The notes below the pieces were generated by a model. The model was not told the origin of the DNA and searched no databases. It saw only the letters and a list, made by a program, of their open reading frames with translations. Made by a program: the position numbers and the translations under genes. Shown here one piece after another: positions 46,433-58,124 of a stretch of DNA of 64,000 nucleotides. The number at the start of each line of letters is the position of its first letter. The first letter of the stretch is position 1. The stretch is from NCBI GenBank assembly GCA_037954665.1, contig JBBMOL010000203.1:248001-312000 (forward strand), written 5' to 3'. The DNA comes from Laguncularia racemosa (lineage: Eukaryota; Streptophyta; Magnoliopsida; Myrtales; Combretaceae).

Positions 46433-49400
46433 GAAGTAGGTCATGCTGCAAATGTTACTATGGATATGACAAGCGTGGAGGCCAATCTCTCCCTTATTCC
46501 ACAGGGAGAGTCCTCTATAGCAAGAGTAAATTGTTCCTCAGCGAAGGATGAACCAGGTAATCAAAGGTGGATCATTGATTCTGGAGCTTCGGATCATATG
46601 ACTTTTGATCCTTGAGATATTGTTGGGAAAACTGATTCGAACAAAACTTACATCACAAATGCAAATGGTGGAAAACACCCTGTGACTGGTTCTGGAGAAG
46701 TTGTTTTTTTGCCGACACTCCATCTTTCGAACACTCTTCTTGTTCTGTCTCGTTCAAACAAATTAATCTCAGTAGGGCAAGTTATTGAGGATTTGAATTG
46801 CTGTGTCCTAATGTATCCTAAATTTTGTTTGTTTCAGGACATTCTCACAAAGGAGATCATTGGTCGTGGTACTAAACGAGAGGGGATATATTACTTGGAG
46901 GAGTTCAGTGGGAGCAGAGCACACAAGGTCAACAAGGAGGACACTAAGGAAAAGGACATCTGGCTGTGGCATCATAGATTAGGACATCCATCATTTACTT
47001 ATATGAAGTATTTGTTTCCGAATTTATTTTATGACATTCCTGATAGATTGCTCAAGTGTTAGTCGTGTATTTTGGCTAAGATTCATAGAGTTACATATCC
47101 AATAAGCAATAAAAGATGCAACAAACCATTTATGTTGGTTCATTTAGATGTTTGGGGCCCTGCACCTATTTCAATATCTTCAGGAATAAAATGGTTTGTG
47201 ATTTTTGTTAATGATTGCACTCGTATGACATGGCTATATTTGATGAAGAATAAGAGTAAAGTTACTGAGATATTCCAAATGTTTCACACTATGGTTAGGA
47301 CGCAATTTTCGGCTAATTTATGAATACTTCGTACTGATAATGGGGGGGAATTTGTCAACAAAGAATTGAGGGAATATTTCAGGACTCATGGTCTAAATCA
47401 TGAGACAACATGTGCACATACCCCACAACAGAATGGCATAGCGGAAAGAAGGAATAGACACATACTCGAAACAACCAGAGCCCTCTTGATATCGGCTAAT
47501 GCTCCTAGGAGATTTTGGACTGATGCAATAACTATTGCTATATACTTGATGAATCGCATGCCTTCCAAAGTGTTGAACTACGAAACTCCATTACAAGTCT
47601 TAGCTTGACATGAACCATTGCCCTCAATCTTAATGCTCCCTGCAAAGGTATTTGGATGTGCAGTATATGTTCACTTGCATAAGATAGAGCGAACCAAGAT
47701 TGATCTATGTGCAGTTCGATGTATATTCTTGGGTTACGCCACTCACAAGAAAGGATATCGGCGTTTTGATCCACTGACTAAGCGTCTTTATGTAACAATG
47801 GATGTTACTTTCCTGGAGACAGAGATGTTTTTTCAAAATCCCGAGTCATCTTTACCTATTCAAAGAGAACGAGTTGATGAAGAACAAGGTAGTCATAAGC
47901 CTGGTTGGGAGATGTAGCTAGATATATCAATCTTCCAGAATGAAGGCAACAGTCATCTCCATGAAAACATTGAAGAAAGAGGATCCACTAAATCTGCAAA
48001 TGAAGGAAGTGAAGGGCGAGAACAGTCCACTCTAGAGGAATTCCCTCAAGAATAGCAACTCCCACTGGAACAAGATACAACCCTAAGTTTAGTACCAATG
48101 GATCAAACTCCTGAGAATGTAGTAAAGGTACAATCTTCTGATCCATCTTCTAATTATAAATTTCTTTTCAGGAACAATCGTAGCAAGCCACCAAATCGCT
48201 ATACACCAGACCATGGTGAAACTAAGGCGAAATACCCGATTGCACACCACATCAGCACTAAGAGGATGTCACAACCACTTAAGAACTTGGTAAACCAATT
48301 GTCATCTGAGAACGTTCCAAGTTCAATAGAAGAAGCCTTACAAGATCTTAAATGGGTTAAGGCTATAAACGAGGAAATGAAAGCACTCCAAAAGAATGAT
48401 ACTTAGAAGCTTGTGCCAATACCAAAAGAGAAGAAAGTGGTAGGATACAAATGGGTATTTTCAATTAAACATAAAGCTGATGGAACGATAGATAGATACA
48501 AGGCACGACTGGTGGCAAAAGGATACACTCAAATGTATGGCATTGACTACCAGGAAACATTCTCACAAGTGGCGAAGCTAAATACTGTCAGAGTATTGCT
48601 CTCACTTGCTGCAAATTTGGACTAGCCACTACTTCAATTTGATATAAAAAATACATCCTACATGGAACTTTAGAAGAAGAGGTATACATAGATATCCCAC
48701 CAAGGTTCACTGCATCACAAACTGGGATGGTGTGCAAGTTGGAGAAGGTGTTATATGGGTTAAAGCAATCTCCAAGAGCTTGGTTTAGACGATTCAGTAT
48801 GGCGATGAAGAACTACGGTTATAAACAGTGCAACTCAGACCACACCCTGTTCCTAAAGCATCAGAAAGGAATGGTAACAGCATTGATTATATATGTAGAT
48901 GACATGATCATTACAGGGAATGATGATGAGGAGATGGGAAGACTTCAAAATCATTTAGCATTAGAATTTGAGATGAAAAATCTTGGAGGTCTAAAATATT
49001 TCCTTGGAATTAAAGTAACGAGATCAAAACAAAGGATCTTTCTCTCACAAAGGAAGTATATCCTTGATCTACTAGCGGAGACAAGAATGCTTGATTGTAA
49101 ACCTATAGACACTCAAATTGTTCAGAATCATAAACTTGGAGAATATCAACATCAAGCTCCCACAAATAAGGAAAGATTTCAGAGACTAGTGGGAAAATTG
49201 ATATACTTATCCCACATAAGACCCAATGATGGGAATCAGCTAGCATAAAAGGATTAAGAGCCAAAGTTTAATGACCCATTATATGATATGGGGGGACCGA
49301 TGACTAGAGCTCGAGCCAAACGAGTTAAGGAAGCATTGAACAGATTGATCCGAGAGATTCATTAGAGGGAAGCTGTTCAAGAAAGTCCTAAGGAGCACCA

Positions 49401-50548
49401 CAAGTTTATCAACACTCTATATCAAGATGTCTGTTCAAGCTACTCGGATTTAGAAGCTTCAGAATAGGAGAATTAGTGGAATAAGGATTTACGCCGCCGG
49501 CTTTTACCAGCCTTGAACCGGCCTACAATTTAAGCTGCCGGCCTAGGAATTACGCTGCCAGACTTTGAACCGTCCTTTCTTATATTACGCAAATCCGACG
49601 GTTAAGATTTGTTTTAGGTTATATTTTTTTTTATTTTGTGACACCTTGAGATTGTATATAAACCAAAGAAAGGGGATTATTTTTCACATATATGAATTTT
49701 GATAAAATTATTGAGAGTTCTCTCTTTTGTTCTTTGTGAATAATTACTTTGAATTTTCTTCAATCTAATGCTTTGGGAAAATCGCCTAGATAACGCAGGT
49801 TTCAATCAACAGGTGTGATTGGGGTCTCGTTCCATTCAATTGCTTGTTCGAGACGGCCCTTGGGTATTTGATTCAATTCGATCGTTGGGTTCTAGATTTA
49901 ATATATCTAGGGTTCACATCACCCGATATTGCATATGCAATAAATCTGTTGAGTCAATTTATGCATAATCCAAGTGAAGAACATAAGGAAGTTGTGAAGC
50001 AAATACTGCGATACTTGAAGGGCTCACCGAGGAGAGGACTTCTGTTTAGAAAACACAATCATCTCCGTGTGGATGGATACTCAGATGCGGACTGGGCTGG
50101 AAGTATTATAGATAGGAAGTCGACATTTGGATACTTAACATTTGTTGGTGGAAACCTAGTAGCATGGAGAAGCAAGAAACAGAAGGTGGTGGCATTGTCA
50201 AGTGCAGAAGCTGAATTTCGTGGTATGGCTAAAGGGCTATGTGAATTACTTTGGCTAAGAGAGCTGTTGAAAGAAATTGGATACACCCCTGAATATCCAA
50301 CGAGACTTGTTTGTGACAATAAAGCTGCTATTGAAATTGCACAAAATCCAGTTCAGCATGACAAAACGAAGCATGTCGAGATTGATAGACACTTCATCAA
50401 AGGAAAGCTTGAAGAGAAGATAGTTCAATTTCCTTTTGTGAAGTCAGAAGAACAATTAGCTGATATGTTAACAAAAGGTGTCTCAAGTAGAATATTTCAT
50501 AATTCACTTATCAAGTTGGGCATGGAAGATATCTTTGCACCAACTTGA
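46433..50548 (+). pseudogene. Copia-2 pol remnant, split by a solo LTR
   Basis: Protease IIDSGASDHMT near 46572-46604. GAG-pre-integrase LWHHRLGHPS near 46963. Integrase HLDVWGP near 47140, TDNGGEF near 47334 and TPQQNGIAERRNRH near 47420-47462. RT KARLVAKGYTQ near 48500-48532 and YVDDMIITGND near 48892-48926. RNase H DADWAG near 50085 and SSAEAEFRGM near 50200; the polypeptide ends near FAPT at 50546. Stops are spread throughout and a frameshift lies near 48650. The RT is cut at 49226 by the solo LTR and resumes at 49922. Confidence 0.92.
49227..49921 (+). repeat. Solo LTR of a Gypsy-4-like family inside Copia-2
   Basis: 695 bp, TGATGGGAATCAGC to GGTTCACATCA, flanked by CCCAA (49222-49226) and CCCGA (49922-49926), a target duplication with one change. 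Ends and content resemble the Gypsy-4 LTR, including a GGPMTRARAKRVKEALNRLI reading near 49292-49351. TATATAAACC near 49656 may be its promoter box. Solo LTRs arise by recombination between two LTRs. Confidence 0.88.
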
Positions 50549-50554
50549 GGGGGG
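50547..50554 (+). other. Copia-2 polypurine tract
   Basis: GAGGGGGG directly before the 3' LTR. Confidence 0.85.
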
Positions 50555-50737
50555 TGTTGAATATTCTACAATCTCTAGAATAGGGAAAACTAAATATTTA
50601 GAACAGAAATAGAGTAACATTGTATATAGGATAGATGTAGTTTCCTTTCCTAGAAAATATACTTGTACAAAATAAAAGATTGCATCTACTCTATATATAT
50701 TGATAGAGAAGAAGGAATACATACGCTTTTCTAAACA
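50555..50737 (+). repeat. Copia-2 3' LTR
   Basis: Partner of 45232-45414; CAAAC follows at 50738-50742. Confidence 0.95.
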
Positions 50738-50742
50738 CAAAC

Positions 50743-50932
50743 ACAACTCTTTCTTCACCAACCTACACATTGGCGTCTCCTTCTTTGGCAGGCTCACCAC
50801 CCACCCTTCCGACATGGGACTAAACCACTTCAAGGATTGCCAATTGCCACTGCCATTGTCGCTGTTTAAGGGAGGGTAGCTGCCATGGGCGCTTTCCCTT
50901 TCCTAGCAGCTAACTTGGAGGAAGACTCCATG
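50743..50932 (-). pseudogene. Antisense ORF of the Tat-like element, N-terminal part
   Basis: Minus strand from an ATG at 50932: MESSSKLAARKGKAPMAATL, an early stop, then a decayed stretch ending CRLVKKELCL at the Copia-2 target site. It continues in frame at 45226. Confidence 0.55.
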
Positions 50933-52215
50933 ATTACTTGAAGAAGGAAGAAGGGAGTTCGAAGGAAAATCGGAAAAGAAATGGTAACAAGAAAAGCTAG
51001 TGAGGGCAAAAGTGGTAAAACTTTGCTTTGCAGAATTATATAAGCATGCAATGAAATAACGGAAAGGATATTTTGTATAACAAAAGGTTGACACGTAACA
51101 CCTTAAGGAATATAAATGGGTATGTGTGACATCAATGGTGTGCGTGAACCTGAACTTGTAGTCAGTGCATGTCACTCTTAGGCTAGTACGATACTGACGT
51201 GTTGATAGCATTAAAAACTCTATCACTCACGCACCCAAAGATGGTTTGAACTAGTTGCCTCGATCTTCAATGGAGATGTAATGGAATAACGATTCACTTG
51301 TCGGGTGCCCAATTAGACCTTGACTAAATAGGCTTTGGACGAATGGGCTTCGGTAGAACGGGCCATGAATCGCATAGCGAGCATTCACAATGATGGTCGA
51401 ACTTCAATCGAACAGGCTAGCTTAGATAGACGTTCCCTAGGTGAGTAGATCAGGTGATTATGCCTCGGCATAGCAAGCCTTGGATGGCCTAAGCCTTGGG
51501 CTGGTATGCCTTGGTTGGATTGTGCCCAAGCTAGCAAGCCTCTTGTTGACGAAAGGAACCCCCACCTCACAATCATGACATTAGGGGATACTTGGCTAGG
51601 CCAACCCAAGAAACTAGTTGAGCCAACTATGCCAACTAAGTCAATAGGGAGTCTTGGCCTTTCCCATGGAAACTTTTCGGTCCATCACCTATAACAACTC
51701 ACTCCATTTGCCAAAAAATTGCCTAAGGGAGTAGGAAAGAGAAAATTGTCTAGAGCCCCCAAAATATGCAAAATATTATATGAGAAAGGATGTTTAATTC
51801 ATAAGTTATTATGTCAATCATGTCCTGACCTATCCAAAATCACATAGACTCTTTATCCTAAAAGATACACGTAAAGTCATAAATGATAGGAGTCATCAAC
51901 CAATCAACCTATATAAATATCTCTATCAAAGTAGGTAAAAGTATTATGACCTACCCAAATTATTACTCTTGAACCCTTACTCAATATTATCCTCATTACT
52001 AGTGAACTAATTTAGGTATTGAAGTGGTTACATCAGAAAAAACTCTAGAACCCATTCTAGTTGTGTTTTGTTTTGCAGGAAGCCTAAGGCCAAGATCCAG
52101 CTAAACAAAAAACCACCATCAACATCTAGCTATATACTTTACTTGTGCATGGAAAAGAAGACTCTTGTTTAGCCATATGTTGAGGATGGGTAGTGTACTA
52201 TCAAGTCACCCTATT
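50933..52215. other. Unassigned, possibly 3' end of the Tat-like element
   Basis: No gene recognised. By position it should include the 3' LTR of the Tat-like relic, but no LTR partner was found left of 30740. Confidence 0.4.
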
Positions 52216-52219
52216 TCTT

Positions 52220-52480
52220 ACTCGAGCATTGAGAAATCCCTACTTTTGTGAATGCATTTGGAAAGGGATTTGGAATATCAATATTCAACCTAAGGTAAGA
52301 CATTTCTTGTAGAGTAAAAAATAATACTTTACTTGTTATGGAGAATCTTTTCCATTGATACATTGCTACTTCTCTAAATTGTGTGCTCTTTAGAGAAAGT
52401 GAAAGCATTGAGCACATTCTACTTTTATGTCCTTCAGTAGCATGAGTTTGGTTTGGTATATTTGGTTAGAGGTTCAAGTA
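52220..52480 (+). pseudogene. LINE-type zf-RVT fragment
   Basis: In two frames the plus strand reads CIWKGIWNINIQPKVRHFL near 52249-52305 and ESIEHILLLCPSVA then VWFGI near 52402-52460. This is the W-K-LW..NI-PK..HF / ESxxHxLLxCP pattern of the zinc-binding region after plant non-LTR reverse transcriptases. A short, dead fragment. Confidence 0.7.
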
Positions 52481-52499
52481 GTTGATAGTGGTCAAGGTG

Positions 52500-52840
52500 T
52501 GAAATTGGTTGTCAATGATGTTTGGGAATGTAGATGGGTGTGAGATAGGATGTTAAAGCTAATATGGTGCTTGTGTTATTATATGTGCTTGTGTGTGTGT
52601 GCACGCATGTTTGAGCCCTAAGTTTATAGGATCCATATAGAAAAGTAGCAGATCTTATTGATTGAAGGGTCTTAAACACCTAGTTTATATAAAATGGGTC
52701 TATGAAACACACTTGTATATATGTGTTAGCAAGTTCTTCCTTCTTTTCTTTTCTTTTCTTTTTGATTAACTACTTTTACAACTATTAGAGGAGACATCGA
52801 ATTTGATTCACACCAGTATTTATGCTACTAGATAAAATAG
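52500..52840. other. Intergenic, nothing recognised
   Basis: AT-rich with a short TG run near 52592 and a TTTTC run near 52744. Confidence 0.5.
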
Positions 52841-53097
52841 TAATATTAATGCAAGTCAAAATTTAACCTAAATACATTCAAGGAAACTTAACCGTATATA
52901 ATAATATTTATTTTAATAATTGCATTTATGGGGATTGTCATATGATATATATAATATAACTTGAATTCACATTTAGGAAACATGAGAGAAATATGATGCT
53001 ACCTGAAAGGCACTTATGAATGTGTTTACAAGTTCAAGAATGATATTTACACAAAAGTGAAAATGTAGACCTAGATAAATATATATCAATGATGTTT

Positions 53098-53499
53098 AGG
53101 GCTTGTTTGTATTTTATTTGTATTTTATTTGAAATTTAATGTTTGAAAAACTATTTTATTTGTATTTTATCTTCATAATTATGATGAAAATGTCGATTGG
53201 GAAGTGGAAATTAAGAATTAAAAAGTTCATGTAGTTTTAAGAGAAAAGATTTAGAAAGCATATTCTACTTATTAGAAAATGAGATATTAATTGATATTTT
53301 TATAAAAATGAATAAAATGACGGTAAATAAGTTCAAATTTCTAAAAATATATTAGGTATTTAATTTTGTAAGAGGGGTATATATGTATTTTTATTTTTAT
53401 TTTTATCTTTTTGGTATTTTATTTTTGATAAATATAAATATTCGAATGGATGTCAAATGAATAGAAAAAAAGGGAAAAAAAAAAAATCAAACGGACCCT
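53098..53499. mobile_element. MITE of about 400 bp, hAT-like ends
   Basis: Ends AGGGCTTGTTTG and, on the other strand, AGGGTCCGTTTG, a common plant MITE terminus. AT-rich interior with repeated TTTTATTTGTA, no coding. It splits a copy of the surrounding repeat. The 8-bp flanks match only partly (about 5 of 8). Confidence 0.65.
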
Positions 53500-53889
53500 T
53501 AGTTTAATAATTACATTTTAAGGAGAATGTGACTTCATATATGATTAAACCCGAATTCATACCGTAGAAATATAGGGGGAATTTCCAAATTAGTGCTTCT
53601 ATATAGATAGCACCTAAAACGTGTTTATGTGGGTGTATACGCAGCAATTCGATTAATATATATGCAAAGGTCAAAACCTAAACACATCCAAGGAAGCCAA
53701 AGCATATATAATATAATATAATATAATATTTAGATTAGTAATTACATTTTATGGAGAATTTCATTTATAATATATAACCTGCACTCATACCCCAATAATT
53801 TATAAACACGGAATATCACTTAACACGCAATAGCATGACTAGATAACATACTATAATACCTCATTCCTTTTCAGTTACGCAAAAGGTAT

Positions 53890-54010
53890 TCTTTTTCCAA
53901 ATTTATGTTGATGGTCCAAATTCTTTGGGTGTAGAGTATGACAAGAGAAATTGAAACTGCAAGTAATCGAGGTAGAAATTGTTCAGAATGTTCCTAACAC
54001 TTTCCAATAA
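53890..54010 (+). promoter_or_regulatory. Displaced upstream block of phosphatase copy 2
   Basis: Resembles 24900-25015 upstream of copy 1 (shared GAGGTAGAAATTGT). GTTCCTAACACTTT near 53984 recurs at about 54848, so the repeat copies between look like an expansion that pushed this block about 0.85 kb away from the gene. Confidence 0.5.
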
Positions 54011-55100
54011 TATATCATCTTATAATGTATGTATAATATATTGTCATCGTGTTAATAGTTAAGATTATACATACATACATCCACGTTCAGCAATTTATGA
54101 GTCTTTGCAGGGTTCAATAATAGTATTTATTGCAAAAGTCAAGATCTATACTTGGACATATTCAAGGAAGCCAACCCATATATAATAATATTTATTTTAA
54201 TAATTGCATTTCGAGAAGAAACAGGGGAGAAATTTCCAAATTCGTATTTCTACATAGATGCTATATATACCTGAAACCCGCTCATGTGTCTGTTTTTCGC
54301 AACTACTACTTCTTAATTTCTTCTTCCTTTATTTTCTTTTATTTATTTTGCCTTGTTTTTTTCTCAGAGTATTTGCAAGTTGGCACATGACATCCATGCA
54401 AAAGTAAAAGCTAGACCTAGACACGTTTAAGGAAAGTTCAGTTTAATAATTCCATTTTTATGGAGGTGGTGACTTGATAGATATTATTATCCAAATTTGT
54501 ACGGAAGAAATTCCCAAATTAGTAAATTCTATATAGAGCCTACATGAAACGTGTTCATGCATGTCTTTGCAACAGCAACACTTCAATAATAAATATTCAT
54601 CCAAAAGACAAAACCTAAACACAGCCAGGAAAACTCGACTCTATGGTTTAATAACACAAATATTAGTTTTTCAATTGGATTGATGGAATTCAATTAGTAG
54701 TTGAAAAAAAGAAAAAAAACTGTATATAACAATATTTAGATTAATAATTACATTTTAAGGAGTATACCCTATAAACGGTAGTTATGGAATAAGACTTGAC
54801 TTCGCCGTAGCATGACTTACATCTTACAATTTAAGTTGACACGTCTGTTCCTAACACTTTTCCAGTAGTTTTACCTCTACCACGCGAATGTATCTTTAAT
54901 AAATAGCTAAGCCCCCCCGAAGACATGTTTCCATATGAGAAGCTCGCGAGTGTTTCGGTCTTCTTCCTTCAACGACAACGCATAAAGCTCCCAATAAATT
55001 TTCTTTGCATTAGTCTCCAGTCTCCATAGCTAATAATAAAGAAAGAGCCTCCCAACCCATTCATCACGCTGTGGCCAACACCATCACATCCCTCGCCAGC

Positions 55101-57576
55101 ATGGAATCTCCTGCACAAGTGCAAAGGTACTACCAAAACGTGCTAGTGATGCGACATGGGGACCGCTTAGACAACTTTGATCCTTCATGGCTCGGCAGGG
55201 ACCCAAGGCCCTGGGATCCGCCCCTGACTTCCGACGGACGTACCCGAGCACGCACGGCTGGTGCGAGTATGGGGACGCAACTCGGGTTACCGATCCGGAT
55301 ATTTGTGTCCCCTTTTTTACGTTGCATAGAGACCGCTAATGAGGTGATCTATGGCCTTTTTGGCGTGGAGGATGGGAATCACGTAGTCGATTTTGACCCC
55401 TCCAAAGTCAAGGTGAATGTGATGATTATTGCACATACACATGATTTAGCTTATGAAAGTGCCGATATTGAATTTCCCTCGCTTGTAGCTGCTTTATTTA
55501 CCTTATGAAAGTGTCGATATAAATTTCCCCAGCTTAAAGTTTGGCTAAAACCTTAATTTCGTAGCTATTTTAATTACCTTTTAGATTAAATTTGTTAATG
55601 GAATATCTTGATTCCATGTTATATGTCCTGAGGTTCATTTAAATTGTTTATATGTAAGGAAAATCTCCCTCTTTTTTATTTTTAAATATATTAATTACTT
55701 ATTAGGGTAAGCATGGAACTCTAGTAGTTCAACTCATCCAAGTAACGATGTAGAAGAAGTATAAAAAGGAAAATATTCCATGTCATGTTAGTGATATCGC
55801 CTAATGAAAAAAAAAAAAAAACCCTCCAAATTACTTCTCGATCTGAAACTTCTCCACTTGTTAAATTTCTATCGTCCGCTCTTTGCATTATGGCAGGTCT
55901 CCATCGAATATGGATTGTGCGAAATGTTTAACGGAGTTGCCATTAGAAACCCTCCTGCTGAGCCCAAGAATGGAGAATGGGGTTTCAACAGGGCGGAACT
56001 TGAGAAGCATCTTCCTCAACAGATCCTAGATCACAATACTCACAAAGTATATTGTAATGATGAGGTATGAAGATAGAACGACCAAAAAGCACTCTTTTTG
56101 TGCTTTCTCATGCACGCTTGACTAAGAAAATTCGTAGGTCAAATATGTCCGGCACTTACATATATATTTGGAGTCTCATCATCAATTTTCTTATTCCTAC
56201 GGTCACCCCAGCATTTTATAACAAAAATGATGTGGTAGGAAGATGCATGCCGAATTGCACATTCAAACCGTGGGATCGGCAGTGGTAGGTCAAATCGTGA
56301 AATTTTGTGGATTTTGAGGGTGAGAAAAACTTTTAAAAGACAAGGAAAAGTTTTTAAAATCATAAAATATTGTGGATTGATATGAAGTTTTGAGGCATAA
56401 TAAGATATACGGAAAATTTAAAAAAAAAAATCAAGAAAAATATAAATTTTTACTGATTGTTACAGGGTAGTTTATGTTATATATATATATATATATTAAA
56501 GTTGGAATTTTATATATAAATTACCGATTACAAGAAAATTACAATGTGTGTGACAACATTAACAATGATGAAAGCACAACCTTCGTTTCAGTTCCCGCAG
56601 TGGCAGGAGGCAAAGGCTGATGCAGCAGCTAGATTTAAACGAGTTATCAATGGGCTTGCTGATGCATATCCGTCAGAAACGTTGTTGCTCATCACGCATG
56701 GTAAGCTTCATTTATTTTGAAATGACTTTGCTCTGAATTCAGGTTGAGTTTTTGTATTGACATTTCTAATTCTAATGCTCCTAAAATCGGACACGATCGA
56801 GTGAGAATGCAAATCGCAATTGCATTTAATAGGGAGTAAGTAATTATGTAAAAAAGACAAGAAAAAAATTCAACAGCCTTTACGTAAAAAAGTGGATAAA
56901 CCCTTTAAATTTTTAAGCACCACAGTATCTACAGTTTATAAATTATAATAAAAATACAATACACCAATACAAAATGAATGGCAATTTAAGAGATCAATTA
57001 TTTAACTTCCCCTGTTTTCCCCTTATTCATATTAGCCAAACATTCTTTTTCCATTACCTTTTTTTCTCTCGTTTACCTATCACTTTTCTTCATTTCTTGA
57101 TAATTCCTTTTTTTCTTTTTCTTTCTTTCTTGAAAATTTGCCAAGTGAAGGGTTAAAATCATACTCCATGAGGGGAAAAAGAAATAATAATAATAAAAAA
57201 ACAAGGTTAGAAGCTTCTTTGCTCTGGTTAGCATGTTTTTATTTTATGAATGAAGATAAAAAATGGACCAGGGCCATTGAAGCATGTCTTCTCTTTGTAT
57301 TTATCATGTTGATGAAATCAAAATCATTAAGTAACATCCATATTCCTTAAGAGAATGCAAAACATATTCTAATTGAATTAATCCTGTATATATTGTGATG
57401 CAGGAGAAGGAGTATGTGTTGCAGTTAGAACATATTCAGATGCTATAAAGATGAAAATGACGCGGTATTGCTCATATGCTAAACTTGGAAGGCCTATATT
57501 TGATAAGATCGAAACCTTTGCTAGAGAGTTTCAACTAGAAGATATAGTAGATGGCCCTAAGATTTTTGGCGAATAA
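55101..57576 (+). CDS. Histidine phosphatase (phosphoglycerate-mutase-like), copy 2
   Basis: Four exons: 55101-55412, 55897-56064, 56592-56700 and 57404-57576, with GT-AG introns of 484, 527 and 703 bp; 253 aa. The exon borders and phases match copy 1 exactly. Motifs: VLVMRHGDRLDN with the R-H-G site, SPFLRCIETA, and ITHGEGV with the second catalytic His. No stop or frameshift, so probably functional; substrate unknown. ATG 55101 is the first in-frame start; the region matching the upstream ATG of copy 1 reads GTG (54950) and soon meets a stop. AATAAAG near 57736 could be a polyadenylation signal. A TA repeat (about 56479-56498) lies in intron 2. Confidence 0.88.
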
Positions 57577-58120
57577 GTTGATTGAATCATAAAAGTTCTA
57601 TTAAATTTATTAGCGAATTTCTACTCTAGAATTCCTTTTACAAAAAGAAGATTGTTCATTTTCTTCTTGTATAATTGGTTTGAAAATACATTCCCATCTT
57701 TGTAATAGGACCTGTATTGGTTGTTTCATTTCTTAAATAAAGCGAGTGGTGCTTCATATTTGATTTGCTTTCCAAAACCAGGCATTGTGTTTCATTACTA
57801 GTCCCCTGTGGTCCGTTAACATCGATAGATAATCATTTTAGATTTTCTTTTTTATTTTTCCCGAAGCAAATGCCAAAAATGTTGGCAACTCATCAATTGA
57901 TTTGATGCGGTTTAGAAAGGTAATTTGTAGATAGAGAGTACAAAGACTTTTGTTCAATGTTGGCAAAGATTTGTCATTGAATCTTGTTTCCATTTCACCT
58001 TAAGCCTTGTATAAGGATTGCTTAGATCCTTCTCGATCATATTGCTTATAAACAAACTTTGTTTCCCTTTCTTCTTCTTGTAGTCCTTAAGGTTTTTCTT
58101 ATTTTATTATACTTCTTTTG
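57577..58120. other. 3' flank of phosphatase copy 2
   Basis: Probable 3' untranslated region to about 57770, then AT-rich DNA with no gene. Confidence 0.45.
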
Positions 58121-58124
58121 TTGT

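Larger units (their letters stand above)
45232..50737 (+). mobile_element. Copia-2: complete Ty1/Copia element
   Basis: Both LTRs are 183 bp (45232-45414 and 50555-50737), flanked by CAAAC. A primer-binding site follows the 5' LTR and a purine tract precedes the 3' LTR. Gag, protease, integrase, RT and RNase H are in Copia order. By eye about 11 of 183 LTR positions differ (6%), mostly transitions. It sits inside the antisense ORF of the Tat-like relic and contains a solo LTR of a Gypsy family at 49227-49921. Confidence 0.95.
30740..50932 (+). mobile_element. Tat-like Ty3/Gypsy relic, host of several later insertions
   Basis: A strongly decayed Gypsy on the plus strand. Gag is at about 30740-31640, protease at 31860-32240, the start of RT at 32400-32585, then RT-RNase H and a second RNase H-like part at 40827-42500, and the integrase N-terminal region at about 42600-42790. 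The integrase core is not found. An opposite-strand ORF lies downstream of pol (43270-45226 and 50743-50932). Two later insertions split it: 32591-40826 and 45232-50737. The LTRs could not be identified. The gag motif style (YTxLN..., then CxFYxDxGYTTxQC) is that of the Tat group. Confidence 0.75.
52840..54760. repeat. Degenerate repeat array upstream of phosphatase copy 2
   Basis: A unit of roughly 200-270 bp recurs. It starts GCAAAAGTCAAAACCTAAACACA-like (about 52852, 53660, 54133, 54401, 54598), followed by ATAATATTTATTTTAATAATTGCATT-like and AAATTTCCAAATTAGTA...CTATATAGAT-like blocks and CCTGAAACGTGTTCATG-like ends. The copies are diverged and partial; one is split by the element at 53098-53499. 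Confidence 0.7.
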
